From Pocillopora verrucosa (lineage: Eukaryota; Cnidaria; Anthozoa; Scleractinia; Pocilloporidae): 64,000 nucleotides of DNA. The position numbers and the translations under genes are program-made. Below are positions 47,901-59,365 of the stretch, piece after piece (positions within the stretch are counted from its first letter, which is position 1; the number at the start of each line of letters is the position of its first letter). Under the pieces are notes generated by a model. That model saw nothing but the letters and a program-made list of their open reading frames with translations, had not been told where the DNA came from and ran no database searches. The DNA is taken from NCBI RefSeq assembly GCF_036669915.1, contig NC_089315.1, positions 14,535,990 to 14,599,989 of the forward strand, read 5' to 3'.

Positions 47901-50212
47901 AGGTAACTTTTTGCGATTACAAGATAACATTTCAAAAGAGTTGTTGTCAGTAAAAAGAAGCTACATCATATGGCGACTGACCTACCGATCTTCAAACCAT
48001 ATATGATTAAGGTGGTCTAGCTAATAACGCTTTTGAATCGAAGTAAATCTCTTAAAGCATGAGCGTTACAAAAGAAAAACAATGCGAAAACTTTTAAGGA
48101 AAAGATCTCATCAAAATAGCGTTCGAACGAAGTTTGTTTGCTTGTTTGCAGAAAACCGTCTCGCTACATTTTTTCAATTGTCGCACATAAACGTAACAGG
48201 AAAACTGCTCTCAAGCTTTTCTCGACAGGCAGCACTTTACAACTTCTTTCTACTTTACAAATTTGTTTCTTACACAGATCAGCACAAGTTTCTCCGGTCC
48301 AAGGGGGCTTGCATTCGCATGAATAAGTTTTCTTTTTCTCGTCATAAAAACACACACCACCATTTAAACAGGTGCTGGCTGCTAGTCGGCAATCCTAAAT
48401 AGAAAGAGTAGCCGATGGAATAATGAGAAGAATATAAATAAACATAAATATGCTGCAAAATTATTTCACTTTCCTACTGACGGATTAAAAACAATTGGCT
48501 GGAAAATAGTCACGCTCTCAACTACGGTTTTTTTGTTATCTCCTAGATCCAGCTCCAACAACCGGGTGGGTATCAAGCCTACCCTATCGCCAAATTTAAC
48601 GAAACAATTTATCTGTCCTTGCCAATTCTTCAACAAACTTCTGAAATATGATTTACAAGGTGGTAATGCGTTTATAGGCAAAAACAACGGGAAAAAAAAC
48701 ACTGGCTGCCTAAAAGTTTTGCTTTTAACTACGCATTTAGTCAACATCTACAAGTACATGTATTGACTTCTGCCAAACGAAGTCAAGACATGTTATTTTA
48801 TTAATGGTCTAGCTTCTATAAACTTCAGTTAAAAACTACTTCATATTCAAACACAGTAACATGCGATTCGCAACAACCTCAAGCTTTTACTAATAGTGGA
48901 GTCACTGCACTTTTTTTTGTGATGCAAATGAGAAACAAATATGAACCCATCAGCCATAATGGCGGGGGATGGCATATAATTTTAAATATCTCGATCAATC
49001 AATGATGTTTCTAAATTCCTATATTTGCTGGAAAAGGATTTCATTTAAAAGGGAATAAAAGAAAGCGTATGTGCCATTTCCAAAACTTGCTTCTGCTGGC
49101 AAGCATCAGTTCTAGTTTTTTGTTCTTTACAAAAATTTGCATAATTAGTGAATGGTTTCTTTAAGGTGCATAACATTTGCAGTTGATTTTACCTATCACC
49201 AAACGCCCGATGGAATATTTTTCTTCATCTCTTCTTGTTGTTATTGTCCTTAGTTAGTTAAAGGAGAAGTATTTTTCCGTTTTCGTGAAAAAGAACTTCT
49301 AACTTTCATGCTAAACCGGTAATCGATGAATGCTATCACCAAAGGTCTCAAACGTCGGCGGGGAAACAAAATATTTGTTTGGTGCAACCAGCTTGTTTTT
49401 GCGGCTCACGAACTGCATGAGGTGGGTGGATCTTTTCACAGAAAAGGGGGTTAACGAACAACTAAAACAAAGGGTTGAAAATTATGGGTGTAGAAATAAC
49501 AACGGTTATTCTTACTAGTTCTCTTTGGTCGTTGTGCAGGTTGTGTGTCTGGTACCACAGCTCGGCATAAAAATTCAGTTTTCAATCATCTTTGGATTTT
49601 AGTTTTTTTATTCATAATTTTTATTGAATTCTGGAGCTCTCCGAAAAAAAAGATCGCACTGAAGACCTCTGCCTAATTCAGGGTTTATTTTCCTGAAGTA
49701 AGGGAAGAGTTAAACTGTAAAGATGAAAACTTGCTTAATTAGACGACTTTTCAAAATAAACGAATTGGTGACTAACCTGCAGATGATTAAACTTGGTATC
49801 GCTGAATACACTGCAAACGATCAAAAAAATTGCAATTATTTACCTTAATAAGTGTTGAGAAAATGACTTCCGCCTCAACCTGTAAATGTGCGTTTTCTTT
49901 GATAACGTCGTGCTTGTTTAGTTCACAAGTTCCTTTGCCATCAGACTTGGAAGTTTGAGGAGTAAGTTTGAAGTTTGTTGAAGTACACCAGGCGTTTTTC
50001 AAACAAGACTGACTACACCAAATTTGACTGGTCGACTTAAACCGTTTCACGACAAAACCTTTAAGCCGCTTATTTGTCAACGTTGTGAAATATGTTGATC
50101 GAGAAAGGGCAGACGATTCTACTCCTGCGTGGAAAACTGCGTAGAGTAATATAACTCCTCGAAAGAAGACAAAGAGGGAAGTGTTTTCAAGTCCCATCGC
50201 GAAAAATGTCAT
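44912..50212 (-). CDS. P7: secreted PAN-EGF-EGF-pentraxin protein (complete model)
   Basis: Exons: 50212-49844 (signal and PAN), 48394-48274 (EGF1), 47906-47775 (EGF2), 47080-47039 (microexon, intact GT donor), 46643-46406 (pentraxin N), 45293-44912 (pentraxin C). Phases match; 1284 nt, 427 residues. The pentraxin signature is HICVTW; the calcium loop reads [17 protein letters not shown], with E at the first, fourth and fifth ligand positions. The methionine before WHH in other copies is threonine here, so a single-frame search misses the exon's first 40 codons. A palindrome lies in intron 5. With P4 it is the best candidate for a full-length 427-residue product. Upstream, the CCAAT-like box reads CAAAT. 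Confidence 0.78.
45582..45732. repeat. Palindrome in intron 5 of P7 (right arm partly replaced)
   Basis: Same inverted repeat as at 38072-38224. The right arm has lost the GGAATGGGAGA segment, which is replaced by a TA run, so the stem is interrupted. It is preceded (about 45396-45540) by sequence related to the 244-bp repeat at 58739. Confidence 0.75.
47450..47520. repeat. GC-rich hairpin in intron 3 of P7
   Basis: Arms 47450-47470 and 47500-47520, one mismatch (GGAGGTGTA in the right arm). Confidence 0.7.
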
Positions 50213-50400
50213 TACAGAATAAGTCTGTTTACTGTCTTTGCCGATGTCTTTAAAGATGTACCCACGCAATCCGAATTTTGATTTGTCAACTTCAGCGTAA
50301 TTTAGACAATTGTACTCGGATTCCTAACAGAAAAGATTATACATGACAACCAGCTGAATGACAGGCCGTTGTGGTTTGAAGTTTCAAATGCATTATGCAC

Positions 50401-50563
50401 AGGTAACAACATGATTTCGAATTTAGTGTTGATAAGCTCGAGTAACTTTTTCAAAGACGGAAAAATTGCACGAGTCCCTAGGTCGAGTGTAATTTGTAGT
50501 CTGAAAAATGTATAAGTGCTTGTTTGTACAAATTGCACGAGAAATCATTTTGTTACTTATTAA
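50401..50563. repeat. Foldback (MITE-like) element upstream of P7
   Basis: Related to the foldback at 13048-13212: left arm AACATGATTTCGAATTTAGT, right arm ending GCACGAGAAATCAT. Confidence 0.5.
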
Positions 50564-50731
50564 TAATTTACATAAAAAACGCATAACAGACAGTCAAAAC
50601 GGACAAAACTTTACATTTGAAATTTGCATTCGTGCTATAACTTTGCGCTCGTGTTACATGAAAAAATACACTCGTTTTCGTACAATCGGACGCGCGTGAC
50701 TTTATGATGTATATTAATACATATTAAATTC

Positions 50732-51215
50732 AAAATGAAATGATTCAGTTGCGTGAATCACTAGAATTGTAAGGTCAAGTCTGGAAGCCTAAACAATACA
50801 AAATAATTTAAAGCTCTGACAAATTTTTGTTGGAACTATTTTCAAATTATCGACCGACATTAAAAATCGGCTTCAGGAAAACCTGAATTATTCAGATTAT
50901 TTACCTAGCGTCAAACATTTATGAGATAACAAGCACGAAAATGCATGCTAGGATCAAATTCAAAGATAAATTCAAAATGAAATGATTCATTTGCGTGAAT
51001 CACTAGAATTGTAAGGTCAAGTCTGGAAGCCTAAACAACACTAAATCATTTAAAGCTCTGACAAATTTTTGTTGGAACTATTTTCAAATTATCGACTGAC
51101 ATTAAAAATCGGCTGCATGAAAACCTGAATAATTCAGATTATTTACCTAGCGTCAAACGTTTATGAGATAAAAAGCACGAAAATGCATGCTAAGATCAAA
51201 ATTAGAGAAAGGGCT
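50732..51215. repeat. Tandem duplication, period about 242 bp, upstream of P7
   Basis: The sequence starting AATTCAAAATGAAATGATTC at about 50732 recurs at about 50974 with few differences, through the AAATCGGCT and TTTACCTAGCGTCAAAC stretches. P5 and P6 upstream regions have a single copy. Confidence 0.75.
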
Positions 51216-51298
51216 TGCTTAAAGTGAGCTCGTATTCCATAGGCCACACCTGCCATGACAAATGCAACACTTTGATTGGCCATCGAAAAGAGTTGAAA

Positions 51299-51368
51299 GC
51301 TGACGTTTCGAGCGTTAGCCCTTCGTCAGAGCGAAAGATGGAGGGCTAACGTCAGCTTTGAAACTCTT
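51299..51368 (-). ncRNA. Hammerhead-ribozyme-like motif of Penelope-like elements, in an inverted pair
   Basis: On the minus strand, 51329-51299 reads CTGACGA, then GGGC-TAAC-GCTC, then GAAACGTCAGC. This matches the hammerhead core CUGANGA, a short stem II and GAAAC with a GUC. A degraded inverted partner follows on the plus strand (GGAGGGCTAACGTCAGCTTTGAAACTC, about 51340-51368). Minimal hammerheads of this layout are known in Penelope-like retroelements. No reverse transcriptase frame is nearby, so it is a solo remnant. Cleavage activity is not shown. Confidence 0.45.
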
Positions 51369-51369
51369 T

Positions 51370-54096
51370 ACATGGCATTTAAACTTTTATTTGTTCCCCT
51401 TGTTCAACTGAAAATTCTAAAGACAACCGGAAAGTTAAGTATTTTCTTTGAAACATCCATTCCTTCATGTAATGGGTCACTTCTGATCCATCCAATCACC
51501 AATCTACACCTCTATCTATTTCATATCAGTAGAGATAAATGAAATGAAATTAGAGAAGATCTCCATAATGCACTGATATCAGTTTCAAAAGGAAAATTGA
51601 GCTCGCCTTTCATTGAATAGCTGTTTCGATGCCGGAAGCCTAATGTGCCAAAATTTATCATCTGTTTTGGCAGAACTTAGAGAAAAAGACGAAACAAGCA
51701 AAAACAACAAACCCGTTCGCTTAACATGTCGCCTGCACAAATTACAATTTTGTTAAACTACATTCCTCTGGAAAAAACAGCTTCTGAGGCCTGCACAGTT
51801 TATGTTACCTTCATTCCGAAAGATTTTGCCATTAAAATTCAAAATGCTAGCACATAGGCTGAATAGTAGGCGATAAGACCACATATTTTGTCAAACACAT
51901 TTTACACGCCAAAAAAATATTTTGTTAAGACCGACAGAAGCAAGTCAATGTCTTCTTTCTTCGGCTTATGCTGAAATTAATCAGTCTTTGCGGCGTCTGA
52001 TAGCTTTATATTCTCGGTGTTTTAATTCCTGAGCGAAATATTTAGCATGTTTCCAGAAGTAAGAAAAAAGCTGTGGTTCTGGTCATGGCGAATGAAGTTT
52101 ATGAACAGACATATTTGCATAAATGATGATTCTTATAAGCCGGCATTTCCTTATTCAAGATGAGGTTTGCCCTTCATCGAAGAAATGGTGACTAATTTTT
52201 GTTCTCTTGTTTTTTCCTCGTTGTTTGTCAATTCATGTCATTATTCAAGGCATACATCCATTTCGCTTTCAAAAAAAAAAAAACAGCTCTGATTAAAACC
52301 TCAAAACAGAAAAATAAGTGGAAAGGTAGGTTTTTATTGCTTGCATTTCGACTGTATTAAGATCGTGGCATACACGAAATCAAGGATTCAGTTTTGTCTC
52401 ATGCCAGCTGCTCGTAACTCAGAATACTCAAGAATAATGCAGAAATCTAGCGTAAATAATTTCTCTGTAAGGAAGATTCATTGTTAGCAAATCAAAACGA
52501 AAAAAAGCGTTGAGAAGGGTAGTAGTCTTAAAAATGTATGCTAATTTTTTCTAACGCACTTTGCCGTGAAGAGCACCTGTTGGCTATTTAGCAATAAATC
52601 GAGCCTTTTATCATTTTAGCGACGATATCGCACACGGGATATGTTAGCACAACAATCCCTTTTGACTCATGATTTACAGTAATACTCGTGTTCTCCCAAC
52701 ACCTCATACTAGTTATTAGGCTGGTAAATCGATAGAAAGTGCCGACTAGCGCTTTTTTAAAATAGCTATGCTCTTGGTTTTCTTGTGCAATAACAGTAAT
52801 TTTTTCCAATCATATACACCCATAATTTGAGGAAATTCAAGACATCTATTTTTCACATCGAAGTTAGGTTTTTGCTCAATTTCAATTATAGTGCTGTGGT
52901 CATGAATTTTCACTTTCCAGCCTTAAAATTCTAAAAACTGCTAAAAAGAAATGTGGCACTGAAGACTTTAGTTCAAATGAGTCAATTAGCGATATAAAGA
53001 CACACTAGTTAATTTCAAATTTACACACGACCACTTTCGACGATTTTTTCATCGGTCGATTTACGAAGGGAAAATTTGCGGAGACGTTCGGTTATACTCG
53101 CCCACGCAATTAACGCTTTGCAATGTACATTCATGCTTGATTGCCAGGCGGTGTGCGCACTCTAATTGCGTTGCATCATGGTCGTAAAATGAAAAATAAG
53201 TCATTTGCATCCTGTCGTGGTCGAGTGAATATCTCTGGTAGCAGTAAGATAGCGTGAATAAACGTGGAATTTGATGAAAATTCACTGTCTGTTGCAGTTC
53301 CTTCGAAAGTTAAAAAGTGTTTGCGGGCCTGTGCGACTCCTGTTATTCCTCCGTGACAAATTCGTTGTTAGGAGGCAATTGAAGACATTCAGAAAGAATC
53401 GAAACTGCAGTCTTGCCCGAGAATCTATTCGTTTGGCAGCAGTTTCACACACAGCTGATGGCTGTGTGAATAATATCAAATCCGCGAGTAATTTAACGGA
53501 GAATCGTCCCTTGACATGCAAATGCATTCCAAAGAGGCAGCGACCTAGCTACCTTCTAATACACGAACTATTTTCCATGTCATACACTTAAGGGCGTGAA
53601 TACAGAATTCGCAAAAGGAGAAGCCTTACACTTCCTAACACCAAATTCGTCACGCTCAACGTTTATTAAAAAACGTACAGAGTTTCAAATATGCTTAAAG
53701 AATATAGAATACCTAGAATAAGGTTTTGACAAACGTATCTTCGGAGTTATATTCGGCGGGAGAGACTAATACTTAAAAAAAAAAAAATAGCGCACACACA
53801 TGAAAATAATACCTTTTGTAACGCAATCTCATCCGGCTTTTCCAAACCTCAAGAACATACAGATGGGGAAATGACACCTGAAAACTAACCCTTAATATCA
53901 CATCGTAAACGGAATTCATTAAAGGATATCCTTTCAGGTTAGAAGATTCAAAAGCGCAAGCGAATGGCAGAAGTCGCTCTAGCAATCAACACCGTTTAAC
54001 GATCGACTACCTTTTGCTTTCCGGCTTACCCGGTGTCGCCGTGCGCATTGTAGAGTTATTCATTGGTCAAGTGATTCCGTTAATGGCTCAAATTCA
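51370..54096. other. Single-copy sequence in the array, no gene recognised
   Basis: About 2.7 kb present only before copy C. The frames at minus 52588-52809, plus 53271-53591 and minus 53773-53985 are open, but none shows a domain I recognise. Poly-A stretches lie at about 52271 and 53775. About 45 bp near 53131-53178 is the reverse complement of sequence found at about 443-490 in the leader block. This may be the ancestral flank of the array. Confidence 0.5.
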
Positions 54097-54176
54097 ACTG
54101 TCCTTCGTTTAATGATCAAGAAAGTAGATTTACCATAAAACACTCGCGATAAGTTAATTTCCTTTTACTTAGGAAA

Positions 54177-56740
54177 GTAGATTTACAACACAATTGACTA
54201 TATAATAGTAACTGTGTAACGCAACAATAAGCCTTTTCTCGGCCATAATCGGTCTCAAACACCCGCACTTAAAATGCGAGAAACACATGTACCGTTGGAG
54301 AGCGTTTGAGAGCATTTAGTCAGAGCTGTTAAGGAAGGATCAAAGCAGCCATCCAAATCTTTGAAAGGCTCCAAACTACAACGTACATCAAATTTGACCT
54401 TCTTGAAATCCGGTCTCAAATTACAGTGATCGCGTTTGTCTTTGAGAACCATAGAATACGCGACAAATACGAACAAAAAATACTTTTACACATTCAGAAT
54501 AAATCAAATTAGATTTACCTATGGTGAAAGGAAAAAGGAACGGCCTAACTTTTACGGAATGTTCAGTCAAAATCTGCCGAATTCTGCTGCTTTCACCGCC
54601 ATATTGAAAATGAAGCTACCACAATGCAACGCAATCGGAGTGCGCACACCGCCTGCTTGATTGTCAATTATACAGTGTGGAATGACAAACATGCCGATTT
54701 CCAATTAACCAAAAAGTGTCGATTGGTCGAGAGAACATTAATTAAACTCCAACAGTACGGAAATTGAAATTGAGAATACAAAGTTGCACACTCCCAGAAA
54801 TCTTTTAAGCTGATTTCTTGTTCCCTTAAGAAGAAACAAGCCCTCCCCGATTTCACGACATTTATACGCACCGTAAGGGTTTGCGCAATGTTTTTGAAAC
54901 AAAACTACTCATGCTTGCATACTTATTCCAAATTGCACGGTTGGTTATAAACTTATTACTTACCTGTGATCATCACCTCGTGGTGGAAAAGCAAATCTAT
55001 CCCATCAAATTGCCTGTCATCTTGCAGAAAAAGTCCGAGACGTTTGGGCAAGTGTATGCAGTCTAATCGTGATTCATAGTAGCCCTGTGCATTAGCAGCA
55101 TTTTAATGTGTATTTTGAGTCAACTTGAAGAGAAAGGTATCTTGTATCGTGATTACAGTATGTACGACGTTTCTTTTGACATTCGTGGTAATGAAGTCAG
55201 AAAACATTTACCAGCGAAACGCATTGTTGTATAGTATGAAGTTCGATCGTATTTAGAGTCATGCGAGAACATTCGCACCGTTTAGTGTCCATTGTAAATA
55301 ACACTGTATGGAGATACTTCCTAAATATTTTCTATTAGGACTTAAAGAAGTCTAATGTTTTTGAACGTAAATAAAAAAAAAGTAACGTGTTGGATAATTG
55401 AATATTTCTGGTTGAATACACAGCTCCCTCAAAATTTTAGTGTAGATAATCGAAACAATTGCTTTCCAAAGGTAAGGGGTCTCAGTAGGGTTAGCTGTTA
55501 GCCGTGAAACGGCGAAAAAATTAATTTTTAGGGATAAAAAGTGATAAATTTAACCATTAGTCGCAAAAAAAGTTAACCCCAAAAATTTTATCTTTAATTG
55601 AGAGACCCTCGAGTTAAATTTACCTTGTAACTTAAATAAACGTAGTAAGTATTTATGACTTAAGAAGAATAATGCAATCTTATTGTTGATGGTGACTATA
55701 CTATATGTTGGGTAAGTACGCAATCTAATCGTGAATAGAGTAATTCATAGTATCCCGCGTGGAACAATTTTATAAGTACGCCGCAAAATTTCCAATGTAA
55801 GACAAAAATAAAACAAGAAACCCCTCCCCCCTTTCTTCTTGATAAAACGAAGGTGATTAATTTGGTTTTGGTTTTGTGGCACCCAGTTGAAATATGTATT
55901 TGTACTATCTATGTAACATTGGTATTGTGATTGATGTCGCAAATCTTATTAAAAATATTGTAAATAGTAAATAGTATGTAGAATATAAATGAACATATGA
56001 AATTAAAAAAAACAAATTAAACATAAAACTTCAAGTTGGTTCTTCTTCAAACTTCATCAATTGACCTCCTTTACGACAAAACATTACAACCGTGCCCTTT
56101 ATTATGAACAAATCAAGTTTCAGCCAAATGTCGTCACCAGTTCCAACCCGTTAATATTATCTCAAATATTATTACGGTTGCACTTGCGGTTACTTAAAAA
56201 CCATAGTCAATTACGATTACAATTGAAAAGAAATCCACAATGACAAATATTTAAAACCGAGGGAACAAACCTACAAGACAAAGGTACGTAGGAAGGTTTT
56301 GTGACTTAGACACAATGGATGGTGGAAATCAGAAGTAATGTTAATCCTTTAAAACTTGAACACAGGAATGACAACGATGACTCTCTTTTAAATGATTCTA
56401 AAAAAGAGAATTTTTTCCTGAAAAACCCTATCAGATTTTATATCAGGGTGAGCGAAAGAATATGAAAAGAATAGGGGAAAAGTGGCATTAAAACATAAAT
56501 GCAACTGGGAAAACAGGTGAGTTTTTAATTGGGAATGCCTCGGCAACACATAGTACTGATGTACTGGTGTTTATTTGGTGACAATTACTCGGTGTAAAGT
56601 CAACAGCTATATTTCCATCGGGTTCCAATATAATCAGCAATAATGAGAACAAAATCAAAAGAGTTCAGGAGGGGATTGTATATGTTTTTTCTTGATAACT
56701 CTGGGAAATGAAAGCTCTCAGCCTCTCTAATTTGTTTGCC
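54177..56740. other. Leader block of copy C, no gene supported
   Basis: Third copy of the block at 1-2520. Relative to copy B it has a small deletion near 55600 and single-base changes. No supported coding sequence. Confidence 0.5.
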
Positions 56741-57185
56741 GAGCGCTTTTCGCATTTTTCTCTCAAATAAGGGAAGAAGGGAAAATCCTCCTCGATTTTA
56801 GTCATAAGGGAGGAGATGATACAATTTCAGACCTGGTTGACAGGAAGTAAGGGAGCACTTACAAGAATGAGGATTGGGTATGAGTTTTTCAGGCTCTTCA
56901 CGCCTTCCTCGGCCAATATGGCGGCTAAAATTAATGGCTTTTGTATAGTAAGACGGCAATATGCAAGATGAGATTTTTCAATGACCCAGCTCAACTCGCC
57001 TTGTTCTCTTTTCCCAGATTCTCCCTATGAAGCTTGAAAGAGAGTATACGGTAGCCATCTCAAAATCTGTTGAGAAGGGGTTTGTGGGGAATGGCGCCCA
57101 AAGATCATCCAAGTATTTTACACACATAACTGCCAGTTTCCAGAAGAAATTACTGTAACTAGCATTCACGTGAATCCTGCTCAAA
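56740..57185. repeat. Spacer module, copy 7 of 7
   Basis: Module copy between the copy C leader block and the P8 terminal exon. The stretch 57185-58237 is shared 3' flank with no gene seen. Confidence 0.6.
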
Positions 57186-58237
57186 ATTTTGAAGCAAAAA
57201 AAATACAACATTGTAGACCAGCAGGAAATTATCTCAACCACTAAAACTTCAAATACAAAGAAGAGCACTGTAAAATATAATTTAAAGAAAAAACGCAAAG
57301 CAGAAAGAACTTGACCAATTTCCAGTCAACTAATCAGTCAGCGTTCAGCTAATAACGCTTATATCGTGTCCTGTGCGTTAAGAATATCTGGTACGCTACC
57401 CGTTAATGAAATATGAAAATTCCAAAAGTAACTTCGATTATCTGAAAATCGAACTATGATAATAATGTGCACAAACAGGAAGCACAAACCGTGTGAGTGA
57501 ACATCGATCGCTTTGAAGGAAGAGACGAACACGAACAAGTTTTTAACACTTTGTTGCCATTAAATAGTTCAGTCATATTACACAATATGAATTCTACTTA
57601 ATATATACATGTTTCGCTCATTTCATTTACCCTCCACTTTTTCGTTTCCTCCAACAAAATTTAAGGCTGGGTTTTGAGCTATTCTTTAAAGGTTAAGTTA
57701 AGGGAAAATACTCTGGCGCAATATAACTCTGGAGGGGGGCATACAACTATCCAAGATTTCACCTAAGGCAGAAATGTTTCGCCGCCCTCGATTGCCTTGT
57801 GCAACGAAATCAATGAGAAAGGGACACAACTTGTGTCTTGTGGTTCAGAGATCTTGTTTCGGTGATTAAGATCATGATATCCGTGCAAACTTAGCTTAAA
57901 CGTTTTCGTGACTAATAACTGAATGATACTCGCTACTTCAGTCCTGAACTTTGGCGTTTCATCAATAGTAACGAGCGACTAAAGAGCAACCTTCAAGGCT
58001 AACAAATCATAAATTGAAGGGTGCTATCTATCAAACACTCTACTGAACTGGGTAAAAGGGCTGTCATCTGTGTAATAACAATTGTTGGACTCCACAATAC
58101 GAGTGGTCAAAGCTATTTAGCATGTATGTAGATATTGATCAGTGTTTAGGTGTTCCTTGTTCGAGGAAGCCGGGATCTCTTTCTATGATAAACAGTTTGT
58201 CGTAAACAAGATGCTGGTGTTGAAAATCCTATCACTT

Positions 58238-58619
58238 TTAAGGCTCGACTATTTTCACACCAGTAAAGTTTCCTTTAAATTGTCCCCACCAGAGAACAAG
58301 GCCTGCTTGTGCGATGTCACAGTTTGCCTTCTGAGTTGCAATTTCATCCCCTGAAAGGACTCTGCTCCAAAGATTGACTTCTGTTACCTCACCCGGACCA
58401 AAGCTCTGTGCGCTATTAAAGCCCCCTCCGACTCTATCTTGATCTTGTCCAATGACAACTGTTCCGCCGGCTGGTATCTGATGATTTTTCTTCAGGTCTG
58501 TTCCAGAGCTTTGAAGTTGTCCATCCATATAAAACTGCCAGTCGCCTTTGGTGTTTTCCCAGGTAACACAAATGTGATGCCACATGGTATCATTAATTTT
58601 GTTTCTGGTGTCCATATTA
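58238..58619 (-). CDS. P8: terminal pentraxin exon (gene continues beyond the LINE, partial)
   Basis: 382-nt exon with the same acceptor, phase and stop as the other copies, encoding the C half of the pentraxin domain (HICVTW signature, ending VKIVEP). The calcium loop reads GQDQDRVGGGFNSAQSF, with asparagine where the other copies have D or E. The remaining five exons would lie at higher coordinates, beyond the TA tract, the 244-bp repeat and the LINE, hence outside the window. Whether P8 is still expressed with a LINE of at least 5 kb in intron 5 cannot be told here. Confidence 0.75.
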
Positions 58620-58699
58620 CTTAGAAAATAAACATAAACAATTAAAACTATGTTAGAAACTCTCGTTTCTTGACTGACTGCGGTCCAATTGTGGCATCA

Positions 58700-58701
<2 letters not shown>

Positions 58702-58737
<36 letters not shown>
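58702..58737. repeat. TA microsatellite in intron 5 of P8
   Basis: A run of about 17 TA units where P1, P4 and P5 have shorter tracts. Homology to the other units ends here. Confidence 0.85.
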
Positions 58738-58738
<1 letters not shown>

Positions 58739-58740
<2 letters not shown>

Positions 58741-58999
58741 ACTGCAGACAGTACTGTTTCGGCATTCTGGGCCTCATCAGTGCAGTGCTGATGCTAGGAT
58801 GGAGGTAAGGCTATATAGCCACCCCAAGTGATCTCACACATGTGGTATCATCTAAGCCATGCCAGAGTGCTCAAACTAGAAAACCTAGTGAGCATGCATA
58901 ATGCTAGCAGCAATGACTCATCCTAGTAGAGTGCTCAATTTAGACATGAAAGCAAAAGCTTTGTATGCCAAAGAGCTATATCTAACTGCAGACAGTACT
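58739..58999. repeat. 244-bp repeat unit with the start of a second unit
   Basis: The 17-mer TAACTGCAGACAGTACT occurs at 58739-58755 and again at 58983-58999, so one full unit is followed by the start of the next, which the LINE poly(A) interrupts. The interior (CTGTTTCGGC, CTGGGCCTCATC) resembles 45396-45540 and 20500-20540. Confidence 0.7.
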
Positions 59000-59017
59000 T
59001 TTTTTTTTTTTTTTTTT

Positions 59018-59365
59018 AAATATAAAAGCCTGGAGACCAGGCAGTTTTATTTCGTCAATGATATCTATTTACAATTCTAATTGATTAAAGTATTCGAATT
59101 CAATTATGAGTTATTTAGGTAATTACAGGTCTCAATTAACTAATGATATTTTCTCTCACAGGCGGCACGAACAGCGCACGGGCTATAACAGCCCGGAGTA
59201 AGCGCCCACCTGTAAGAGGTAACAAAGTTCTATTTAAAAGTTTTCTATTTACTATTTACAAAGAGATATTTCAGACCATGTGGGGCGCAAACAGCGCGCG
59301 GGCCTGTAGCCCGGAGTAAGCACCCCTCATGGCGAGATTTAACAAGTTTTATTATATACAAAGGT
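59018..59365 (-). other. LINE 3' UTR with direct repeats and a terminal hairpin
   Basis: Two related segments (59161-59226 and 59283-59345) share an ACAGCGC...GGGC, short loop, GCCCGGAGTAAGC pattern; each can form a small GGGC/GCCC stem. Next to the poly(A), 59028-59042 forms a perfect 6-bp hairpin with a 3-base loop (GCCTGG AGA CCAGGC). Such 3' structures may help the reverse transcriptase recognise its RNA, which is an inference here. Confidence 0.6.

Larger units (their letters stand above)
27028..54096. repeat. Higher-order tandem repeat, copy B (about 27 kb)
   Basis: The shared block starts at 27028, about 80 bases before the base matching window position 1. The same start appears at 54097. 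Copy B carries P5, P6 and P7. It is the only copy that contains the single-copy stretch from about 51.3 to 54.1 kb. The junction at 27028 joins sequence matching about 50.93-51.0 kb directly to sequence matching 54097 onward. Confidence 0.8.
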
